64,000 bases of DNA from Lentibacter sp. (GTDB lineage: Bacteria > Pseudomonadota > Alphaproteobacteria > Rhodobacterales > Rhodobacteraceae). Made by a program: the position numbers and the translations under genes. The number at the start of each line of letters is the position of its first letter. Positions within the stretch are counted from its first letter, which is position 1. Below, one piece after another: positions 39,659 through 48,074 of this stretch. The stretch covers positions 25,075 to 89,074 of the forward strand of contig JADGEJ010000013.1 in NCBI GenBank assembly GCA_016744435.1, read 5' to 3'. The notes beneath the pieces are model-generated. The model was not told the origin of the DNA. It saw nothing but the letters and a program-made list of their open reading frames with translations, and searched no databases.

Positions 39659-40456
39659 TTACTGGTCCCACTCTGGAGCACGCTTGTCCAAAAACGCAGC
39701 AATGCCTTCCTCGGTGTCGCGGTACAGCATGTTCTCCACCATCACATCACCCGTATAGGCATAGGCCTCTTCAAGGCCCATCTCGGCTTGGTTGTAAAAC
39801 GCCTCTTTGCCGATCTTCACAGCCGCGCCAAGCTTGCTAGCGACAACCTCCGCCAGCGCAAGCGCTTCTGCTTCTAGAGTTTCCGCAGGCACCACACGGT
39901 TCACCAGTCCAAGCGCTAGGGCTTTGTCCGCGTCAATAAACGCGCCGGTTGTCAGCATTTCAAATGCCTGTTTGCGGGCGATGTTGCGGCTGAGCGCGAC
40001 CATGGGCGTCGAGCAAAACAACCCGATGTTCACGCCATTCACGCCAAAGCGTGTGCCTTCTGCGGCCACGGCCATGTCGCATGACGCGACAAGCTGGCAG
40101 CCTGCTGCTGTGGCGATGCCATGAGGAGCCGCGATAACGGGTTGGGGCAGGGCGCGGATGCTGACCATCATTTTGGCACAGCGCGCGAACAGGTCGGCAA
40201 AGGCAGCTTTGCCGCCATCCCCGGCCTGCCGTGCCGCTGTCATTTGCTTGAGGTCATGGCCCGCACAAAACGCCTTGCCAGCGCCTGACAGGACAACTGC
40301 GCGGATGCTCTTGTCGTCTTTGAGCGTATCAAATGTGCTTTGCAGCTCGGCGATCATCTCGTCAGAGAGCGCGTTCAACCGCTCCGGCGCGTTCATGCGT
40401 AAATGCGCGACAGCCCCCGATTTTGTAGCAGTGTCGCTACGTTCTAAAATTCCCAT
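39659..40456 (-). CDS. Enoyl-CoA hydratase/isomerase family protein
   Basis: Crotonase-fold enzyme acting on acyl-CoA. The 265 residues include NAPERLNALSDEMIAELQ, the oxyanion-hole segment GAGKAFCAGHDLKQM, PHGIATAAGCQLVASCD with the second oxyanion hole, and FGVNGVNIGLFCST. Similar proteins are called enoyl-CoA hydratase with ECHDC3-like character; the catalytic glutamate of classic hydratases near ASCDMAVA is not obvious, so the reaction is uncertain. GGGAGGG precedes the ATG. Confidence 0.85.
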   Translation of the reverse strand: MGILERSDTATKSGAVAHLRMNAPERLNALSDEMIAELQSTFDTLKDDKSIRAVVLSGAGKAFCAGHDLKQMTAARQAGDGGKAAFADLFARCAKMMVSIRALPQPVIAAPHGIATAAGCQLVASCDMAVAAEGTRFGVNGVNIGLFCSTPMVALSRNIARKQAFEMLTTGAFIDADKALALGLVNRVVPAETLEAEALALAEVVASKLGAAVKIGKEAFYNQAEMGLEEAYAYTGDVMVENMLYRDTEEGIAAFLDKRAPEWDQ

Positions 40457-40513
40457 CTTGCCCTCCCGATAAGCTGCGGGCAGTCTGGCTCTGAAAACAG
40501 GACAGGTAAAGAC

Positions 40514-40939
40514 ATGACTTTGGCATTAGATAAACAAGAGTTGAGCGACTATCTTCACGAGATATTCCCGCCAATCCGCGGCGACTTTGCCGTTGAGCGG
40601 CTCGAAGACATGTATGTCGAGATGCGGCTGATGGTCTCTGATCGCCACTTGAGGCCCGGCGGCACAGTGTCAGGGCCGAGCATGTTCGCGCTCGCGGATG
40701 TTTCTGTCTACGCGATTATCCTTGCGATGGTTGGCAAGAAAGCTTTGGCGGTTACGACCAATTGTAGCTTTGATTTTATGAACAAACCTGCGGCTGGCAA
40801 GGATCTGATTGCGAAGTGCACGCTGCTCAAGCTGGGTCGCGTGCTGGCTGTGGGAGATGTGCTGATCTACTCGGAAGGTGAAGACAGCCCCGTCGCGCGC
40901 TCAAGCATGACATATTCTATCCCGCAAAAACCAGCCTAA
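40514..40939 (+). CDS. PaaI-type hot-dog thioesterase
   Basis: Probable acyl-CoA thioesterase. The 141-residue hot-dog protein has the family motif DRHLRPGGTVSGPSMFALAD, in which the active-site region sits at the N-terminus of the central helix, and VTTNCSFDFMNKPAAGKDLI. It is divergent from the enoyl-CoA hydratase gene with a 57-base spacer, suggesting a shared regulatory region and related acyl-CoA substrates. The natural substrate is unknown. Confidence 0.85.
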   Translation: MTLALDKQELSDYLHEIFPPIRGDFAVERLEDMYVEMRLMVSDRHLRPGGTVSGPSMFALADVSVYAIILAMVGKKALAVTTNCSFDFMNKPAAGKDLIAKCTLLKLGRVLAVGDVLIYSEGEDSPVARSSMTYSIPQKPA

Positions 40940-40956
40940 CGAAGCCTGCATAAAAA

Positions 40957-40978
40957 AGGCCGGAGCGAACTCCGGCCT
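40957..40978 (-). terminator. Rho-independent terminator of the DUF1127 gene
   Basis: AGGCCGGAG, loop CGAA (TTCG on the minus strand), CTCCGGCCT. On the minus strand the stem is followed by TTTTTTA, so it terminates the DUF1127 transcript; it may also serve the thioesterase gene from the other side, where no T-run follows. Confidence 0.85.
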
Positions 40979-41013
40979 AGTGAATGATCCTGTTAGGAAG
41001 AGGTAGCGGGATG

Positions 41014-41247
41014 TCACGGCCTCCAGAACCACTTTCTGCATTCCTGCTGGGCCTCGGCCTGTGTGAGGCCAAGGTCGCCAAGGTGTTCGGTGCTAAGATG
41101 CTTGAGCGCTGCGCGTGTGCGGCTGCGCTCTGACCAGACAAAAGTGACATAGGCTGTTTTCAATGCCATGCGCGAGATAAGCGGCAATGTCTTGACCTGC
41201 CCAAGCTTTGTCAGGCTGGAGGTGTCGTATTGTGTTAATGTAAGCAT
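41014..41247 (-). CDS. DUF1127 domain protein
   Basis: Small basic protein of 77 residues. The start MLTLTQYDTSSLTKLGQVKT has a strong GGAGG box; a longer frame to 41307 is rejected. The C-terminal DUF1127 motif is present (HLSTEHLGDLGLTQAEAQQE). In other alphaproteobacteria DUF1127 proteins affect phosphate, carbon and RNA metabolism and stress responses; this copy's role is unknown. It is divergent from a MocR regulator and ATTGT/ACAAT sites flank both starts. Confidence 0.85.
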   Translation of the reverse strand: MLTLTQYDTSSLTKLGQVKTLPLISRMALKTAYVTFVWSERSRTRAALKHLSTEHLGDLGLTQAEAQQECRKWFWRP

Positions 41248-41402
41248 CGTTTCCTCCTGAAATACTGATACAATGTGGGGTTTTCGTGTGGTACACTTAC
41301 GAAACACTCGCGATTCTTGCTAGGAAAACATTGTGACTGATACAATTTGGCCGCCGGATTTTACGGCAACCCGTGGGGCAAAGTACATTGTATTGGTACA
41401 AT
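41229..41402. promoter_or_regulatory. Cluster of ATTGT/ACAAT half-sites, likely MocR operators
   Basis: ATTGT at 41229-41233, ACAAT at 41270-41274, ATTGT-N7-ACAAT at 41330-41346, and the palindrome ATTGTATTGGTACAAT at 41387-41402. The ten-base word ACTGATACAAT occurs at 41264 and 41336, each followed two bases later by GG. The sites span the divergent spacer and the first codons of the regulator gene, which suits autoregulation and control of the DUF1127 gene. Confidence 0.5.
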
Positions 41403-42724
41403 CCCTGCGCAATGCTGTGCGCACGGGCACACTTAAGCAGGGCACACGCCTGCCGCCTGTGCGAGAACTGGCCTATGAGCTTGGCATAACCCCCGGCACG
41501 GTTGCGCGGGCCTATAAGCTTGCCGTTGAGGAAGGCCTCGTTGAAACAACGGTTGGCCGCGGCACTTACGTGACAGGCGCGCGTGCGGTCAGTGACATCC
41601 CTGAACCGCTGATCAACTCTGGTCAGCCTGATATGGTCAACTTTCGCGCGGCTCAGGTTGTTAACGTCGGCCAATCTTCCGCGATCCTGGCGCAGTTGCA
41701 AGAGCTCAGCGCTGACAACTCGCGGCAGTATTTTCTGTATCCTACGGAAGAGACAGACCGCTCCGCCCGCGAGGCCGTTGTTGACTGGATCGGGCAGGGG
41801 CGCGCGGGGCGGATTACGGCTGACGATGTTGTGCTGGCCATGGGCGCTCAAAACGCGACAATCATTGCGCTGCAATCCGTTTTGCACGGGCCTGCGCCTA
41901 TTATCCTGACCGACGAGCTGGCCTATCCGGGGGTGCGCCACGCAGCAAGGCTGTTGCGCGCGAAGGTTATCGGCGTCGAGATGGACGAAGAGGGGCTGCG
42001 ACCTGATCGGCTTGAGCACCTTTTGCGCGAGCATGGTGCGCAGGCGCTGCTGACTTCTGCCGAGGCGCATAGCCCGACCACCACACGCACCAGCCTCGCG
42101 CGGCGCAAGGAGATCGTTGAAATTGCCCGCCGCCACCAGTTGCAGATTATTGAAGACGATTGTCACTGTATCTGGTGGGAAGGGCGACCAGCTTACCGCG
42201 AGATGTGCCCTGAACTGAGTTGGTACATTTCATCGCTCACCAAGTCAGTCTCAAGCTCGCTGCGGTTTGGCTTTATTGTGCCACCACAGGGGCAGACGAG
42301 GCTTGTGCGCCAAGTTGCGCAGTCGTCGTTTTATGGCCTGCCGCAGCCGATAATTGATCTTGGCGAGGCTCTGCTGCGCTCGGGCGAAGCTGGCAATATT
42401 CGCGCGCGCGTTCGTAGCCTGATCAACGAGCGTGTGCAGGACGCTGTGAACTGTCTTGGCAGTTGGGACATTTCCTATAATTACGATGTGTCGTTCATCT
42501 GGCTCAAGCTGCCGCAGGGCTGGCGCGGCTCCAGTTTTGTAAGGGCCTGTGAGCGCGCGGGCATTATGCTTAAGGCCGCTGATGAGTTTGCCCTCGCTGA
42601 CGGCGCCTCGCCGAATGCTGTGCGTATTGGATTGTCAGTTGATATGGAGCAGGGCGCCTTTCGGGCAGCCCTTACCAAGATGTCTGATATCCTTACAAAG
42701 CCGCCTTCACATGCCGATGTTTGA
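41333..42724 (+). CDS. MocR-family regulator (GntR-aminotransferase fusion)
   Basis: Transcription factor with an N-terminal GntR winged helix (about 20-85; LPPVRELAYELGITPGTVAR) fused to an inactive-type class I aminotransferase domain that binds PLP (Lys in YISSLTKSVSSSLRFGFIV, Asp in IIEDDCHCIWWEG). The 463-residue length is typical. It starts with GTG behind AGGAAAA. MocR proteins often control vitamin B6, taurine or GABA genes next door; here the only divergent neighbour is a DUF1127 gene, so the regulon is not evident. Confidence 0.9.
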   Translation: MTDTIWPPDFTATRGAKYIVLVQSLRNAVRTGTLKQGTRLPPVRELAYELGITPGTVARAYKLAVEEGLVETTVGRGTYVTGARAVSDIPEPLINSGQPDMVNFRAAQVVNVGQSSAILAQLQELSADNSRQYFLYPTEETDRSAREAVVDWIGQGRAGRITADDVVLAMGAQNATIIALQSVLHGPAPIILTDELAYPGVRHAARLLRAKVIGVEMDEEGLRPDRLEHLLREHGAQALLTSAEAHSPTTTRTSLARRKEIVEIARRHQLQIIEDDCHCIWWEGRPAYREMCPELSWYISSLTKSVSSSLRFGFIVPPQGQTRLVRQVAQSSFYGLPQPIIDLGEALLRSGEAGNIRARVRSLINERVQDAVNCLGSWDISYNYDVSFIWLKLPQGWRGSSFVRACERAGIMLKAADEFALADGASPNAVRIGLSVDMEQGAFRAALTKMSDILTKPPSHADV

Positions 42725-42789
42725 TGGGGTAAAATAATACCTAATTTGTAAGGCGCTGTTTTTGAACGATTTATGGGACATTCTGACTG

Positions 42790-42817
42790 TTGACTGCGCT
42801 TCCCAACCCTATATAAC
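42790..42817 (+). promoter_or_regulatory. Sigma-70 type promoter of rplM-rpsI
   Basis: TTGACT (42790-42795), 16-base spacer, TATAAC (42812-42817), about 67 bases upstream of the rplM ATG. Close to the housekeeping consensus and well placed for a strongly expressed ribosomal protein operon. Confidence 0.7.
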
Positions 42818-42883
42818 CCGCTCATTCCGTAAGCGCGGGACGGTATCTCTGCGCACAACCCAATAATCTCAGGGGCTTTCAAC

Positions 42884-43342
42884 ATGAAAACCTTTACAGC
42901 GACACCCGCTGACATCGAGAAAAAGTGGATCATCATCGACGCTGAAGGCGTCGTGCTGGGCCGTCTTGCCTCGATCATCGCGATGCGCCTTCGTGGCAAA
43001 CACAAGCCGAGCTTCACACCTCACATGGACATGGGCGACAATGTTATTGTCATCAATGCCGAGAAAATCCAGCTGACTGGTAAGAAGCGTGAAGAAAACT
43101 TCTACTGGCACACGGGCCACCCGGGCGGCATCAAGGAACGCACGAAGCAACAGATCCTCGAAGGTAAGCACCCAGAGCGCATCGTGACCAAAGCGGTTCA
43201 GCGCATGCTGCCAGGCGGCCCATTGAGCCGTAAGCAGATGACAAACCTGCGCGTACATGCCGGCACTGAGCACGGCCATGAAGCCCAAAACCCGACTGTT
43301 CTCGACGTTAAGGCGATGAACAAGAAAAACACGCGGAGCTAA
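42884..43342 (+). CDS. rplM: Ribosomal protein L13
   Basis: Early-assembling protein of the 50S subunit. The 152 residues show the family start [20 protein letters not shown] and the signature [20 protein letters not shown]. Length fits the alphaproteobacterial form. It is followed after five bases by rpsI in the standard L13-S9 operon, driven by the promoter at 42790. Confidence 0.98.
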   Translation: MKTFTATPADIEKKWIIIDAEGVVLGRLASIIAMRLRGKHKPSFTPHMDMGDNVIVINAEKIQLTGKKREENFYWHTGHPGGIKERTKQQILEGKHPERIVTKAVQRMLPGGPLSRKQMTNLRVHAGTEHGHEAQNPTVLDVKAMNKKNTRS

Positions 43343-43347
43343 GTGAT

Positions 43348-43839
43348 ATGACTGATCAAGTGAACTCACTCGAAGAGCTGAGCGCGGTAGCTGGCGACGA
43401 CGTTGTTGTGGCCGAAGCTGTGATGGAACCCCGTGAGCCAGTTCGTGACGAACTCGGCCGCTCATATGCAACCGGCAAGCGTAAAGACGCTGTTGCACGC
43501 GTCTGGATCAAACCGGGCTCAGGCAAAGTTGTTGTGAACGGCAAAGAGATGAACAAATATTTTGTTCGTCCGGTTCTGCAAATGATCCTGCGCCAGCCTT
43601 TTGAGGTTGCCGGTGTTGTTGACCAGTTCGACGTTATGGCAACTGTAAAAGGCGGCGGCCTCTCAGGCCAAGCTGGCGCGGTTAAGCACGGTGTTTCAAA
43701 AGCGCTTCAGCTTTATGAACCGAGCCTTCGCGGCGCTCTGAAAGCCGCTGGCTTCCTGACGCGCGACAGCCGTGTTGTTGAACGTAAGAAATATGGTAAG
43801 CGCAAGGCGCGTCGTAGCTTCCAGTTCTCAAAGCGCTAA
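43348..43839 (+). CDS. rpsI: Ribosomal protein S9
   Basis: Small-subunit protein whose C-terminal tail reaches the decoding P site. The 163 residues include an alphaproteobacterial N-terminal acidic extension (about 1-35), then [38 protein letters not shown] and the basic tail ending FQFSKR with YGKRKARRS just before. Strong terminator follows. Confidence 0.98.
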   Translation: MTDQVNSLEELSAVAGDDVVVAEAVMEPREPVRDELGRSYATGKRKDAVARVWIKPGSGKVVVNGKEMNKYFVRPVLQMILRQPFEVAGVVDQFDVMATVKGGGLSGQAGAVKHGVSKALQLYEPSLRGALKAAGFLTRDSRVVERKKYGKRKARRSFQFSKR

Positions 43840-43861
43840 GCTTTACAGACAAGATTTTGCG

Positions 43862-43894
43862 AAGGGCTGCTCTTTGGAGCGGCCCTTTTCTTTT
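43862..43894 (+). terminator. Rho-independent terminator after rpsI
   Basis: AAGGGC-T-GCTC, loop TTTG, GAGC-G-GCCCTT with TTCTTTT following, 22 bases after the rpsI stop. Confidence 0.88.
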
Positions 43895-43922
43895 GGGCAG
43901 GTTTTCGGCTGACGCCGACCCG

Positions 43923-43942
43923 TTGAGGGGCTAGCCCCTCAA
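43923..43942. repeat. Perfect intergenic palindrome
   Basis: TTGAGGGGC and GCCCCTCAA pair perfectly around TA, followed by AAACTCCCCAGGATATTTTT. Sequences of this kind recur between roseobacter genes and resemble the C-rich ends of the elements at 39535 and 49907. Confidence 0.7.
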
Positions 43943-43989
43943 ACTCCCCAGGATATTTTTGGAAAGAGGAAGAAATGGTTTGTTAACCA

Positions 43990-44092
43990 TAAGGTGTAAG
44001 GATGAGCCTGCGGTACAGGCGGGGACGCCGATGGCCGTGAAAGGGGAAGTGTAAGCTTCTCAGAGGAGGTGGCTTGGCTGCCTCCTTTCCTC
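43990..44092 (+). ncRNA. Candidate structured RNA with three hairpins
   Basis: Between rpsI and the TetR gene, three hairpins follow one another on the plus strand: GCCTG/CAGGC with loop CGGTA (44006-44020), GGGAAG/CTTCTC with loop TGTAAG (44044-44061), and GGAGG/CCTCC around TGGCTTGGCTG (44065-44085) then TTTCCTC. No credible reading frame covers it. The last stem could be a terminator. The claim of an RNA gene rests on structure by eye and a vague memory of similar roseobacter sequences; it may be only a 3' element. Confidence 0.3.
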
Positions 44093-44128
44093 ATTACTCA
44101 AAAATTCCGAGGGTGCGAAGCAATTCGC

Positions 44129-44746
44129 TTAAGAATCGGGATCAATCAGCCCAAGCCCGCGTAAGTAAATGCCGATGCCTGTTTCCAGGAGCTCTTCTGG
44201 CTGGAAGGGGCTTTGGGTTCCCGGGGAATTGCGCGCGAATAGTTCGACAACGCCGTGGCTGAGCGCCCAGATGTGAGCTGAAAACATGGCTGCGGGCGGG
44301 CGTTTGTCGGCGGGGATGTGGGCAGACAACTCTTCTGCGGACTTTTCAAGCACGCCGCGGGCGCGTGAGGCCACGGCGGCGAGCTCGGGCGTTCGGTTGA
44401 CGGAGATGCCGCTTTCAAACATCGCGATGTAGTGCCCCGGATATTTGCGCGCAAAGGCGAGGTAGGCGCGGCCCGTGGCTTCAAACGCCGCCAAGTCAGA
44501 CGGCTGGCCCTTGTCGTAGGCATATTGCATGACATCCGCGAAGATCTCATAGCCTTGACGCGCGGCTTCTGCGATCAGGTCTTCGCGCCCCTCAAAGTGG
44601 CGGTAGACAGCGGCGGGCGTGACGCCTGCCTGCTTGGCGGCTTCCGACAGGGTGAAGCCAGTCGGCCCCTTGACTTCAATCAGTTGCAACGCGGCTTCGA
44701 CCAATGCTTGGCGCAGGTTGCCGTGGTGATATCCGCGTTTACGCAT
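44129..44746 (-). CDS. TetR/AcrR-family transcriptional regulator
   Basis: Repressor of 205 residues with the TetR helix-turn-helix at the N-terminus (about 10-55; [20 protein letters not shown]) and a variable ligand-binding C-terminal domain. Its start lies eight bases inside the end of ppk2 on the same strand, so it is co-transcribed with and coupled to the polyphosphate kinase. The target genes and ligand are unknown. Confidence 0.9.
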   Translation of the reverse strand: MRKRGYHHGNLRQALVEAALQLIEVKGPTGFTLSEAAKQAGVTPAAVYRHFEGREDLIAEAARQGYEIFADVMQYAYDKGQPSDLAAFEATGRAYLAFARKYPGHYIAMFESGISVNRTPELAAVASRARGVLEKSAEELSAHIPADKRPPAAMFSAHIWALSHGVVELFARNSPGTQSPFQPEELLETGIGIYLRGLGLIDPDS

Positions 44747-45608
44747 CCCAGATTTCAGGGCCAGCGCAGACAGATGTGTCCGTCGCCCCGACGGCCTTTG
44801 CGTCTTTGCGCGCGTAGTCGATCTGGCTCAGGACAGCGCGAATTCCAGCGACACGTGCGCGGCGTTTGTCGTCCGATCTGATCACAGTCCAAGGCGCATG
44901 TTCAGTGTGCGTGCGCTTCAGTGTTTCAACGATCGCACTTGAGTAAGCGTCCCATCTCTTCAGGCCTTCAACGTCGATCCAGCTGAGTTTCCATTGCTTG
45001 AGCGGGTCGTTTTCGCGGCCCAGAAAGCGGCGCAACTGTTCGGCGCGACCAACGTTGAGCCAGAGCTTGAATACCATGATTCCTTCATCCGCCAGCATCT
45101 TCTCAAAGTCAGGTGCCTGGGTGAAAAAGTGTTCACGCTGCGCGTCGGTACAAAAGCCGAAGACGTTCTCAACGACGCCACGATTGTACCAACTGCGATC
45201 AAAAAACACGATCTCGCCACCAGAGGGGAGATGGTCAATATAGCGCTGGAAATACCACTGGGTGGCTTCTGTCTCAGTCGGCTTTGACAGCGCCACGACA
45301 CGTGCGCCGCGTGGATTAAGATTCTCTCGGAAGCGCTTGATAGTGCCGCCTTTTCCGGCGGCGTCACGGCCCTCAAAGACGATGGCGATACGCGCGCCTG
45401 TCTCTTTTGCCCAGCTTTGCAATTTGACCAATTCTATCTGCAGCGCCGCCAGCTCTTTTTCGTAGGCCTTGCGCGGCATGCGCTCGGAATATGGGTAGGC
45501 CGTGTTTAAGATATCGCCCTTGTCTGCGCGCAAAATAGCGTTGCGAACGTCGTCTGGGGCGGCTGACTTGAAATAGTCACTGATCGCGCCGTCAAATGGA
45601 AGCTCCAT
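44739..45608 (-). CDS. ppk2: Polyphosphate kinase 2
   Basis: Transfers phosphate between polyphosphate and nucleoside diphosphates; family 2 favours making ATP or GTP from polyphosphate. The 289-residue protein has the Walker A site [10 protein letters not shown] (79-88), the lid-type segment [16 protein letters not shown], and the C-terminal [20 protein letters not shown]. It fits the single-domain, 270-300-residue class. A TetR gene overlaps its 3' end. Confidence 0.93.
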   Translation of the reverse strand: MELPFDGAISDYFKSAAPDDVRNAILRADKGDILNTAYPYSERMPRKAYEKELAALQIELVKLQSWAKETGARIAIVFEGRDAAGKGGTIKRFRENLNPRGARVVALSKPTETEATQWYFQRYIDHLPSGGEIVFFDRSWYNRGVVENVFGFCTDAQREHFFTQAPDFEKMLADEGIMVFKLWLNVGRAEQLRRFLGRENDPLKQWKLSWIDVEGLKRWDAYSSAIVETLKRTHTEHAPWTVIRSDDKRRARVAGIRAVLSQIDYARKDAKAVGATDTSVCAGPEIWDA

Positions 45609-45689
45609 GCTGCCTCGTCCTTGTTGTTCTTTGGTTCAATATGGCCGCTTAAAGCTCAGGGTGCAATGCCACGGCGCTTACGCGTCCTG

Positions 45690-46130
45690 TCAGTAGTCGC
45701 GCAGATAGATCGCTTCTGAGCGGCACAGGAGGCGGCAGTCATCGGCGTCGCGTCCAATGTCGTCGCGGCTGATTACTGAGCTCATGCCGCGCCCGTCAAA
45801 GCGGTAATCATCGCACTCTTTGTCGTTCGACCATTTGCTCCGATTGTTGCCAAACTTGATCTTTGAGCAGTCTGTCGCAGCCAGGGCTTTGTTGGGGTCA
45901 AGCAGCTTGATTTTGCCTGCTTTATAGGCTGCACGGCAGTCGCTTGCGTCGCGCATGATGTCGTCATTGTCGAGCGAGGTGGCCATTTGTTTGCCGACAA
46001 AACGGCGATCATCACACTCACCATCGTTCGCCCATTCGCTTTGGTTGTTGCCAAAACGAACGGTTTCAGCAGTTGCCATCGAGGCGGTAAGCATTGTGAG
46101 GCAGAGGGCTGTCGAAAGAGGAAAACTCAT
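45690..46130 (-). CDS. Exported protein with two tandem Cys/Asp-rich repeats
   Basis: A 146-residue protein: signal peptide (about 1-21, ending MATAET) and then two copies of a roughly 50-residue unit. Copy 1 (about 24-75) reads FGNNQSEWANDGECDDRRF with DNDDIMRDASDCRAAY; copy 2 (about 90-142) reads FGNNRSKWSNDKECDDYRF with SRDDIGRDADDCRLLC. Each unit has two conserved Cys and many Asp, suggesting a disulfide-stabilised, possibly calcium-binding fold. I have seen similar units attached to other exported proteobacterial proteins. No function is assigned. Confidence 0.78.
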   Translation of the reverse strand: MSFPLSTALCLTMLTASMATAETVRFGNNQSEWANDGECDDRRFVGKQMATSLDNDDIMRDASDCRAAYKAGKIKLLDPNKALAATDCSKIKFGNNRSKWSNDKECDDYRFDGRGMSSVISRDDIGRDADDCRLLCRSEAIYLRDY

Positions 46131-46166
46131 GATGGGGCCTTTAGTTTGATTAAGTTAGTGCGCACA

Positions 46167-47120
46167 TCAGCCGCGCAGATCGGTGCTTTCTTGCCCGATC
46201 TTGTCGATGTCATAAGGTGTTGTCTCGTAAAGCTCAGACACCCAGTTTCCATAGAGCAAATGCGCGTGGCTGCGCCAACGGTTGAGGGGTTGTTGCGTGT
46301 CGTCATCACCGGGGAAATAGTTGACAGGCCGCTGGATTGTTGCGCCTTCGATCTGGTTTGAAGCAAGGTCGCGCTGATACTCTTGGTTAAGCGTGTCGCG
46401 GTCATATTCGAGGTGGTTGAAGATATAGAGAGCGCGCTGCTCGGCATCTTGCACGAGTGCGGGGCCAACAACGTCAGAGTGCAGCAGCGTTTTAAGTCCG
46501 ACAGCGTCGATCTCTTCTTTGCGCATCTCTGTCCAACGGCTGACAGGCATCACAAGATCGTCAGAAAAGCCTCTTAAATAATGGCTTTGCGGCGCGAAGT
46601 TCATGTGTCGGTAGCAGCCGAACAGCTTGTCTTTAAGCAAATATTTGCGCACGCCATGGAAGTAATGTGCCATCGCCATGCCGCCCCAGCAGACCCCAAA
46701 TGTCGAATGCACGTGGCTTTGCGTCCAGTCGAACACATCACAGAGTTCGTCCCAATAAGTGACGTCTTTGAATTCCAAATGCTCAATCGGCGCGCCGGTG
46801 ATGATCAGCCCGTCAAACTTCTCGCCTGTCGCTTTGACGTCTGCAAACGAGCGGTAAAACTCTTCCATATGCTCGGCGGCCGTGTTGCGCGCCTGATGCT
46901 CGCTCATACGGATGAGTGAGAATTCGATCTGAAGCGGCGTCGCGCCGATGAGACGTGCAAACTGGTTTTCGGTTTGGATCTTCTTTGGCATGAGATTGAG
47001 CAAGCCGATGCGCAATGGTCGGATATCTTGGCGCGTCGCCTGATCTTCATCCATCACCATAACACCCTCACGGCTGAGCACGTTGTAGGCGGGCAGGTGT
47101 GATGGAATTTTAATCGGCAT
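46167..47120 (-). CDS. metA: Homoserine O-acyltransferase, acetyl-CoA type predicted
   Basis: Acylates homoserine at the start of methionine synthesis. The 317-residue MetA-fold enzyme has the catalytic Cys144 in [14 protein letters not shown] and the family start [20 protein letters not shown]. In studied MetA enzymes, Gly in the TGAP-x-G position favours succinyl-CoA and Glu favours acetyl-CoA; here the segment is [19 protein letters not shown] with Glu113, so homoserine O-acetyltransferase is predicted. GAGG precedes the ATG. It lies 39 bases downstream of an ATPase gene. Confidence 0.92.
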   Translation of the reverse strand: MPIKIPSHLPAYNVLSREGVMVMDEDQATRQDIRPLRIGLLNLMPKKIQTENQFARLIGATPLQIEFSLIRMSEHQARNTAAEHMEEFYRSFADVKATGEKFDGLIITGAPIEHLEFKDVTYWDELCDVFDWTQSHVHSTFGVCWGGMAMAHYFHGVRKYLLKDKLFGCYRHMNFAPQSHYLRGFSDDLVMPVSRWTEMRKEEIDAVGLKTLLHSDVVGPALVQDAEQRALYIFNHLEYDRDTLNQEYQRDLASNQIEGATIQRPVNYFPGDDDTQQPLNRWRSHAHLLYGNWVSELYETTPYDIDKIGQESTDLRG

Positions 47121-47159
47121 GGTGAAGACCTCAATGAGTGAGAATGGATACTTAGGTGT

Positions 47160-48050
47160 TTAGGCTTTTGCTTCAATGGCGGCGGCGACGGCTTTGTCAA
47201 AGCTTGCCACATCCTTCACTTTCGAAATCTCGTCAGCGGTGATGGTCACACCCCATTTTGACATCGCCTCATAGCGCGGTTGTCGGTGTGCGAGTGCGCG
47301 CGCATAGGTGAAGCGGATGAAATCATCTGGGTTAACATCGCCCTCCGAGCAGTTGTTTTTGCTCAGGTATTCCTGCCAAGCCTGCGCCAGAAACGCGGGC
47401 TGATAGGCCATTGGCTTTGGGTCACGGTCAAAGCGTTCAACAAGACTTTGAGTATGGCCCTCATTGCCCTTGAGCCAGATCATCAGAGTGTTCTCAGACA
47501 AGTGCTTGAGGATCGGATCATCAGGGTTTTCAGCGTCAACCCATTCGCAGATAGAGCCGCCAGTATCGCAGATAAAATGCGGATACCCATAGACGCGTTG
47601 AGCGCGTTCGATGAAGTGGCCTGTGTCATGCAAAGCCAGCCTCTCGGCCTCTTCAAACTGGCTTTGACGGAGCTTGTAGTCTGCCATCGTGAGCCCGTTC
47701 CTGGCCACGGCACCGGGCTTGCCAAGGTAAGTGCTGACAGCGCTCAGGTCGTGGGTGTGCACATTGGCGCTGATATAGATCGCGTCGCGCTTGAGCATGT
47801 CCTTCAGAAAGGGCTGCTGCATGGCGGCAGAAATGCAGGCGTCTGCGATCGGCTCGCTCATATAGCGGGTGCCAATGCGGTAATCTATCGAGTAGTGAAA
47901 CCAGTCGCCCTGCGCGCGCAGGATGTCAGAGACATAGGTTTTGCCAAGGCCCGACATTCCGAAAAACAGCACACGCTTGTTCGTGGCGTTCAGCCAGTCG
48001 GATTTTGTCTCATAGAGCATGGGCTTGGCCTTTGGTTGTGCTTGGCCCAT
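47160..48050 (-). CDS. P-loop ATPase of unknown role
   Basis: A 296-residue protein with a Walker A motif FFGMSGLGKTYVSDIL (about 29-44), then DWFHYSIDYRIGTRYM and HFICDTGGSICEWVDAEN, which resembles a nucleotide kinase-like or shikimate-kinase-like fold. Two starts are possible (48050, or MLYETKSDW at 48020); both have weak upstream purine boxes. In roseobacters I recall this gene next to metA annotated simply as ATPase. Same strand and close spacing suggest co-transcription with metA. The substrate is unknown. Confidence 0.75.
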   Translation of the reverse strand: MGQAQPKAKPMLYETKSDWLNATNKRVLFFGMSGLGKTYVSDILRAQGDWFHYSIDYRIGTRYMSEPIADACISAAMQQPFLKDMLKRDAIYISANVHTHDLSAVSTYLGKPGAVARNGLTMADYKLRQSQFEEAERLALHDTGHFIERAQRVYGYPHFICDTGGSICEWVDAENPDDPILKHLSENTLMIWLKGNEGHTQSLVERFDRDPKPMAYQPAFLAQAWQEYLSKNNCSEGDVNPDDFIRFTYARALAHRQPRYEAMSKWGVTITADEISKVKDVASFDKAVAAAIEAKA

Positions 48051-48074
48051 GGGTAATGCCCTGCGCGCGAGGGG

